Positions 58,275 through 64,000 of a DNA stretch of 64,000 nt are shown piece by piece. The notes beneath the pieces are model-generated. The model worked only from the letters and a program-made list of their open reading frames with translations, was not told the DNA's origin and ran no database searches. How positions within the stretch are numbered: the stretch's first letter is position 1; every line of letters starts with the position of its first letter. Position numbers and translations under genes: made by a program. Origin of the DNA: Lactarius indigo (lineage: Eukaryota > Basidiomycota > Agaricomycetes > Russulales > Russulaceae); assembly GCA_025766275.1 (NCBI GenBank), contig JAFKAC010000076.1:1-64000 (forward strand), in the 5' to 3' direction.

Positions 58275-61200
58275 TGGGATGATTTATATGTCACCGAGGA
58301 GCAGTCAGCGACAGTGCTTCATAGTTGCAAGACATAAAGATAGAGGGGGTACCACTCCTGTCTGTGATTCTGTAAGGCCAGAACGCTAACACGTCCTGCC
58401 TCCTGATAGTATGCCAGTGATACAAGGGCTAGGCCCAGGTTGGGAGAGTCCCTTTGCCATACCATGAGCTAGCTGCCAGCCAGGATGTGTCTAAGACACA
58501 GCTCAAATGGTTTGCGTCAGGGGGAAGGTGAAGGGATTGCTTTCAGAGCCCAAGGCTGTCTACCTCAGCCTCCTCAGCCTGTTGGTTGCCTCATCGCCAC
58601 AAGTGGCTTTACTGAATCCTTTCCCATTGCTGCTACAAGGCAGGTATCTGGTTTCAGAACACCATAAGGTGAACACCCCCCAGAGCCTGAATGTTACGAA
58701 CTTTCTTTGGACTCACTCTTTCTTCTCTCACTATCCCACTCCCGATACGTTATGAGCCCTGTACGACTACGCAGACCTTACAATTACCCGGTTCCTATTG
58801 CACACCCTGCTTATCGATGCTCCCTTCTGATAAAGCTTGACATGTGCTAGTTTCTGCTTCATTCTCACTCATGCGCGACCCCACGTGATTCACCTTTATT
58901 CCCATTATGACCACCCCTTGTTCCCTTTATGCTCATCCTCTTATCCCTTGATCCGGTGATGGTGCCATCTATTTGTAACAGCCATACAACTCAACGTCTA
59001 TTTAAACCTAGTCACACCTAGCTTGTACGGTAGACTAGACTTCTTGTGTAATACTACACTCGTCTAACTTGGATGCCTTTGCACTTTCCTTGTCTCATGA
59101 ACCCCGCCTTTTGCTAGACCTTGGTGTCTTAGCCCTCCTCTATGATCCAAGTGACTTACATCCTTGTGATCCTTGTGCATCACCCTACTGAAGCCAAGCC
59201 TTGGAGCTTGTGCTACCACAATCCGACTGACTTGGTACAGGTCGTACCTAACACCCCTGTAGTGGCGTTACATTAAGTCTAGTCTCTACAGTTGCACACT
59301 GTGGCTCTCACCAGCCAAAGTCGAACTCAGTTTATCCGGGAATACCTGGAACAACACCCACACGACGATCTCCAACCCTCTATCAAAGGAACTGCCCTCT
59401 GGAGAAACACCCCACACAACGAAGGGTACTACATCTACGACCCTGACAAAATCTCATACGAACCCATTGAATATATCGAGGACCAGCATATTTGGGCCTA
59501 TGTTGCCTATTCTGACTCAAAACACTCCTGGTACTCATATAAACCAGTCCCTGCCCACCTCGGATTAGGACCTGGAAAAGGCCACATCCAAGCTATTGAT
59601 GCTGACTCAGATGTCGAAGAACCTGCATCAGAACCAGACTCCAATTCAGAAAACAACCCCACCCTTACCCCCACCATCCAAAGACTGGTCAATTTCGCAT
59701 CATATGCCAATATGTCCGCCACCCAACTCTCCACCACCCTCACCACCACCCAACCCTCAGGAAGCTCCCAACCTGCAGGAGCTTCGTCAGCAAATCCTTC
59801 AGGTAGTGGAGGACATTCTCTGGGAGGAGGTATGCCGGCAGGTGGAGGAGGCCCTGCAGGAAGCACAGGAGGCCATCATGGAGGTGGAGGCGGTGCGCCT
59901 GGAGGTGGAGGCGGTGCACCTGGAGGTGGAGGCGGTGCACCTGGAGGTGGAGGCAGTGTGCCTGGAGGCGGAGGCGGCGCTGGAGGGGCAGCAGCAGGAG
60001 CCCCAAATGGACGACTCAGAGGGAACCCACCCCTGGAATTTACTGGAGATCGAGAAACCAGTCGAGCATTTCTCAACGCCTTCTCCCTTTATCAAGGAAT
60101 GAATCCAAACGTGCAACAACTAGTTCTCCTGTACTCCCGAGCAATGACCCTCCTGTCATATATCTGAGGACCATTGGTGGACGACTGGGTAGAAGAACAA
60201 ATCCAATGGCTAGTAGACCAACTAGCAGGAGGAGTAGCTATGAATGCGGAGAACTTGTGGAACACCACAGAAACATGCTTCATCCAGGTGTACACCGATA
60301 CCACTCAACAACAAAAAGCTCAACACGCCATTCAGACTCTTTGAATGGAAAAAGAAGACATTGACACGCACATTGCCAAATTTTCAAATTTGGCAAACAA
60401 GGCTGGGTACAACAAGGATGAAGCCACCACCCTGGAAATTTTTCAGAATGGACTACCAAATGCACTCATAGTCAATGCAATCAAATTCCACCACCTGATA
60501 ACGTGGGACAATTGGAAGGTGGTAGTCACCCTTCAACAAGCCGAGTATCTCCTTCTCAAGGACAAACTCACCAAAGGCAAGGGTGACAAAAGAGGAGGAG
60601 CCTTGAGGGATCAATGGCTATCCACCCTAAACAAGAACAGAGACCTGAACGCAATGGATGTCAGCCACACTTGAGCCTGCACCACAATGACAGATGATGA
60701 GAAAAGACAGCTTCAAAAGGAAGGAAGGTGCTTCTGATGCTAAGGCCAAGGTCACATCTCCCACTTCTGCCCACAAAAACCAGCAGCAATGGCCAAAACC
60801 ACAGACACCACTACCACTCCAACAACGGCCACAATTTCCATGACAGCCTCACACCCCCTTTTGAATGAAGAACAAGTGGAAGCACGAGTCGCCGCCCTGT
60901 TTGCTCAAAGTCCCGAAGTCTGTGAACTTATGGTGGACAAACTGTTTGGTCAAAAGAAGGATTTTCTCAATGCTTGAACCTGGCGGCCTGGGCTAGAGCT
61001 TTAAAACTTAGTGTGTACAATAGCAGATTCCGATCTATGCAAATTCCAGTACTTTTCAAATCTGCACACACGACAGCCAAACGAAACATCCTTATTGACT
61101 CCAGGGCAACCGACAATTTCATAAGCACAAACCTCTTAAAACGATTAAAAATCGCCTGGTTAGCCATGGAACGACCTATCAAAATATGGAATGTAGATGG

Positions 61201-64000
61201 AACCCACAATCAAGGAGGAGAAATCACCTCCTTCACTGATCTAACCATAAAAACAGGAGGAAAAACCCAGAATCTCTGATTCCTCACCACTGACCTTGGA
61301 AACGATGAAGTTATCCTGGGGTATCCTTGGTTTACAGCCTTTGAACCAAAATTCCATTGGCGAGATGCCACCCTGGATGAGGAGTTCCAACCAGTGGTAG
61401 TCACAAGTCTTAATTTGTCAGACAAAGCCATGCCTATGGAAGCTACCATTAAGGCATTGGAGATGTATCAACTTGACAAATTAGCCTGGGAACAACTAGA
61501 AAAGAGAGAAAATCTGTGCATCCGACTGTGGAAAACAACAATGGCGTCGGAATTAGCACAACAAGAAGCTGCCAAAAAACCCCAGAAGACCTTCGAAGAG
61601 ATGATCCTTGAGGAATACAGAAGACACCGCAAGGTCTTCAGAAAGGAAGCCTCCCAACGCTTTCCCCATCATGAACTTGGGACCATGCCATCGATCTTGT
61701 TACGGTTCCGAGGGACTGTACATGCTCAAGTTGGAAACGGAGCCAAGCTCAACATTAGGTAGAGTCAAGACTTGTGTTCTTAAACACAAGTTGAGTTTCG
61801 GGGATTCCTTGGCTCACTCTAAGAGATCGCAAGGGAGAGGGGAAGTAACAAGTGCTCGGTATTCAAGAACTAAGAGTAGACAAGGAATCTGTGCTACTTG
61901 ATGTACTATGTCTTATACTCATACAGACTGGGGTTTTTGGGGGCTCTTTTCTACAAGCCACATCACTTATCTACTACTACATGGCCAATTTGTGATACTA
62001 GTGTTGATAAGTGACCCTTGCGCACTTAGCGGCTCGTATGGACTGGACTTACAGATATGGACTGCTGTAGATTAATTAGGACCGCTTTAGATTAGATTTG
62101 ATCTGTACAATCTCAGACTTCTTTATCTATGACATCATGTACAGTGACATCATATGGACATATCCAGACTGTTCATTATACTATGTGTTCTTGTATCTTT
62201 CTTTGTTCTCTTTTTGTCCTATCCTTATTATGATGTCATTATGATATCACTTACTTCTAGACTCTCCTTGTTCTTTCTGCCCTTGTTCTCAGAATGTCCA
62301 CTCCTTTGTCCATTTGTAGAACAATAACCACCTTGTAGTACATGACTTGTGTTACATCCCTTGTATAGTGTCACTCCCAGAAAGTGTATAAGTAGAGTAG
62401 CATGTACGCTCCTGGTCCACATCAGTTCTCACTGTTTGTGTGCCAGGTAAGCTCCCTTCTCTCCAATGTATATTATCAGTTCTCACTGTTTGTGTGCCAG
62501 ACAACTATCTTGCTTTACTTGCCTGACCCTCCTGTTGCTGCTTTTCAGCCACTCTTGATATCTCACCACAGTCTCCTTTGTCACTGTGAGTATCATCTTC
62601 ATGTGTGCTGTTCATCAACTAGCACCATAAGGCGTGCTTTGAACAATACTGAACTTCTGTAAAACTTTTGGGGTCAATATGTGAGCGTTGAATGCGCATT
62701 GCGTGACGTGACATTACGATGTCACGTGACCGTGACATAGCCCCTCTACTAGGTTGAGTTGTCTCAACTTGTATTGCTGGCGGCATGTGTGAAGTCGTAG
62801 TCGTGCCTGAAGATGTAGTGAGCAGGTCACTGGTATGGGTTGCCTCGTTGTTGTGCACGGAGGCACGCGTTAGCCTGTGTGCTGCGTTCACGATCAATGG
62901 CTCATCCTAACACTGTGAGCCATGTGCAGTAGGTTTTCATGTGCAACACGGTGGGCGACACGTGGCAGATGCGTCGCTGAAAACAGTTGGTGTGATGTCA
63001 TGAACGCCCCATATTGAACGCCCCATATTTTTCCTCTCCTTCCCTTCTTTTCCATTCTTCCTTTACTTCTTTGCTTTGCTGGCACCTGCTTTGCTGGCAG
63101 TTATCTTGCTGGCAGTTGTCTTGCTGGCATTGTATTGCCTCGCTGGCACCCCTAGACATTAGCTATATAAACCCTGTAGCACACCCTGTATATCCTTAGC
63201 TTTGGCTTCGTCAATATACTGTCTAGTTCCCTCAGCACTTTCCTCTCTTCTCTACCACAGCCCTCTTCTCTGAAGCCTTGTTACCTTGAGCTATATCAAG
63301 GAACACTCATTGGACTTAGACGCCGTTCTGCTCAGCAGCGGGTCGACTCAGTATCCTTTGCCTAAGGCAGGACCTGTTACAGATCAGACGCACGCCCCGA
63401 CAGTGGCGTGACATAAGCCAAAGCTACCGACCTCAGAACTAGCCATCGTGGCTAGCATCGAACTCAACCTATTACCCGACGACCAGTGGACTGAAGTATT
63501 CCGCCGCTGGCAAGACGATCTACCGATACACGTACTTGGGTGTGCCTATTGGAACTCATCACACGTTGACAGACGCGGAGGCTATCGAGCCCTCCTTAAC
63601 GGACGAATCTATAACCTCGACTTCATAAACCATCGGTGGCACGTCCTCGAAAAACGCGGAACCGAGTTCTTCACTAAAACATCCCTCGCTATCCCTCGTA
63701 ACAACGACGTTGGCCTTGGCTGGTGGAACCCAGACGACGACGAGAACCCCGAACGGTATCACCTTGACCACCCCGAAACATTTCCCGAACCAACCGCACC
63801 AGTCCGCGTAGACTCCCCGATTGAGGAGGACCACCCTATCAACAACAACGACACACCTGCTGAAACATCAGCACCAATCGAAAACGAGCTTGCCGAAGCA
63901 CTAGAAAGCGTACCCATCGACGCCCCGGACTTTTGGCACCAGATTGCAGCTGCCTCAACACCCGTCTTGCCCGTATTCCCACCCCTTCTTACCGTCACCG

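Overview
The window comes from a filamentous fungus, almost certainly a basidiomycete of the Agaricomycetes. Genes carry many short introns of about 50 bp with GT-AG borders. They encode fungal orthologues of arginase, a CwfJ/Drn1 protein, NECAP, COP9 subunit 8 and UBLCP1. The repeats are chromodomain Ty3/gypsy elements, Ty1/copia elements and a Plavaka/Tnp2-type DNA transposon. A Rhizoctonia-like (Cantharellales) origin is my impression only; nothing here proves it.

Bases 1-14469 are a compact gene island: the arginase 3' end (+), a PLP aminotransferase (+), a CWF19L1/Drn1 homologue (-), a weak hypothetical ORF, a secreted type-B carboxylesterase (+), NECAP (-), CSN8 (+) and UBLCP1 (-). I rebuilt splice models for all but the hypothetical ORF. 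Unusual exons include a 6-nt microexon in NECAP, a 10-nt microexon in UBLCP1 and a GC-AG intron in the aminotransferase. No shared pathway joins these genes.

Bases 15036-64000 are a nest of transposable elements. (1) A decayed chromovirus, Chr-1 (-), spans 15036-32208. It is split by a 10.8-kb DNA transposon, Plv (19991-30765), which carries a Tnp2/Plavaka transposase, a divergently transcribed accessory gene, subterminal repeats and two large tandem arrays. (2) An unrecognised coding sequence (32209-33080 plus 51113-51462) is interrupted by gypsy element Gyp-A (+, 33081-51112). Gyp-A is itself interrupted by a solo LTR and by the complete chromovirus Chr-2 (-, 40635-48460). (3) A Ty1/copia element (-, 51463-58274) contains three solo LTRs of its own family. 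(4) Two further chromoviruses, Chr-3 (58692-61762) and Chr-4 (62720 to the window edge), follow. Nine LTRs of one copia family lie in the window, and eight have recognisable 5-bp target-site duplications.

The main observations are these. A 54-55 bp tandem duplication in the copia LTR looks like a GT-AG intron, and one LTR has the form expected after splicing. Nearly all in-frame stops in the retroelements are TGA, mostly at conserved arginines, and LTR pairs differ almost only at CpG; both point to CpG-methylation decay rather than classical RIP. Three chromoviral gag genes have no ATG at their start but a GTG in strong Kozak context. The DNA transposon has a two-gene, En/Spm-like layout with an undescribed accessory protein.
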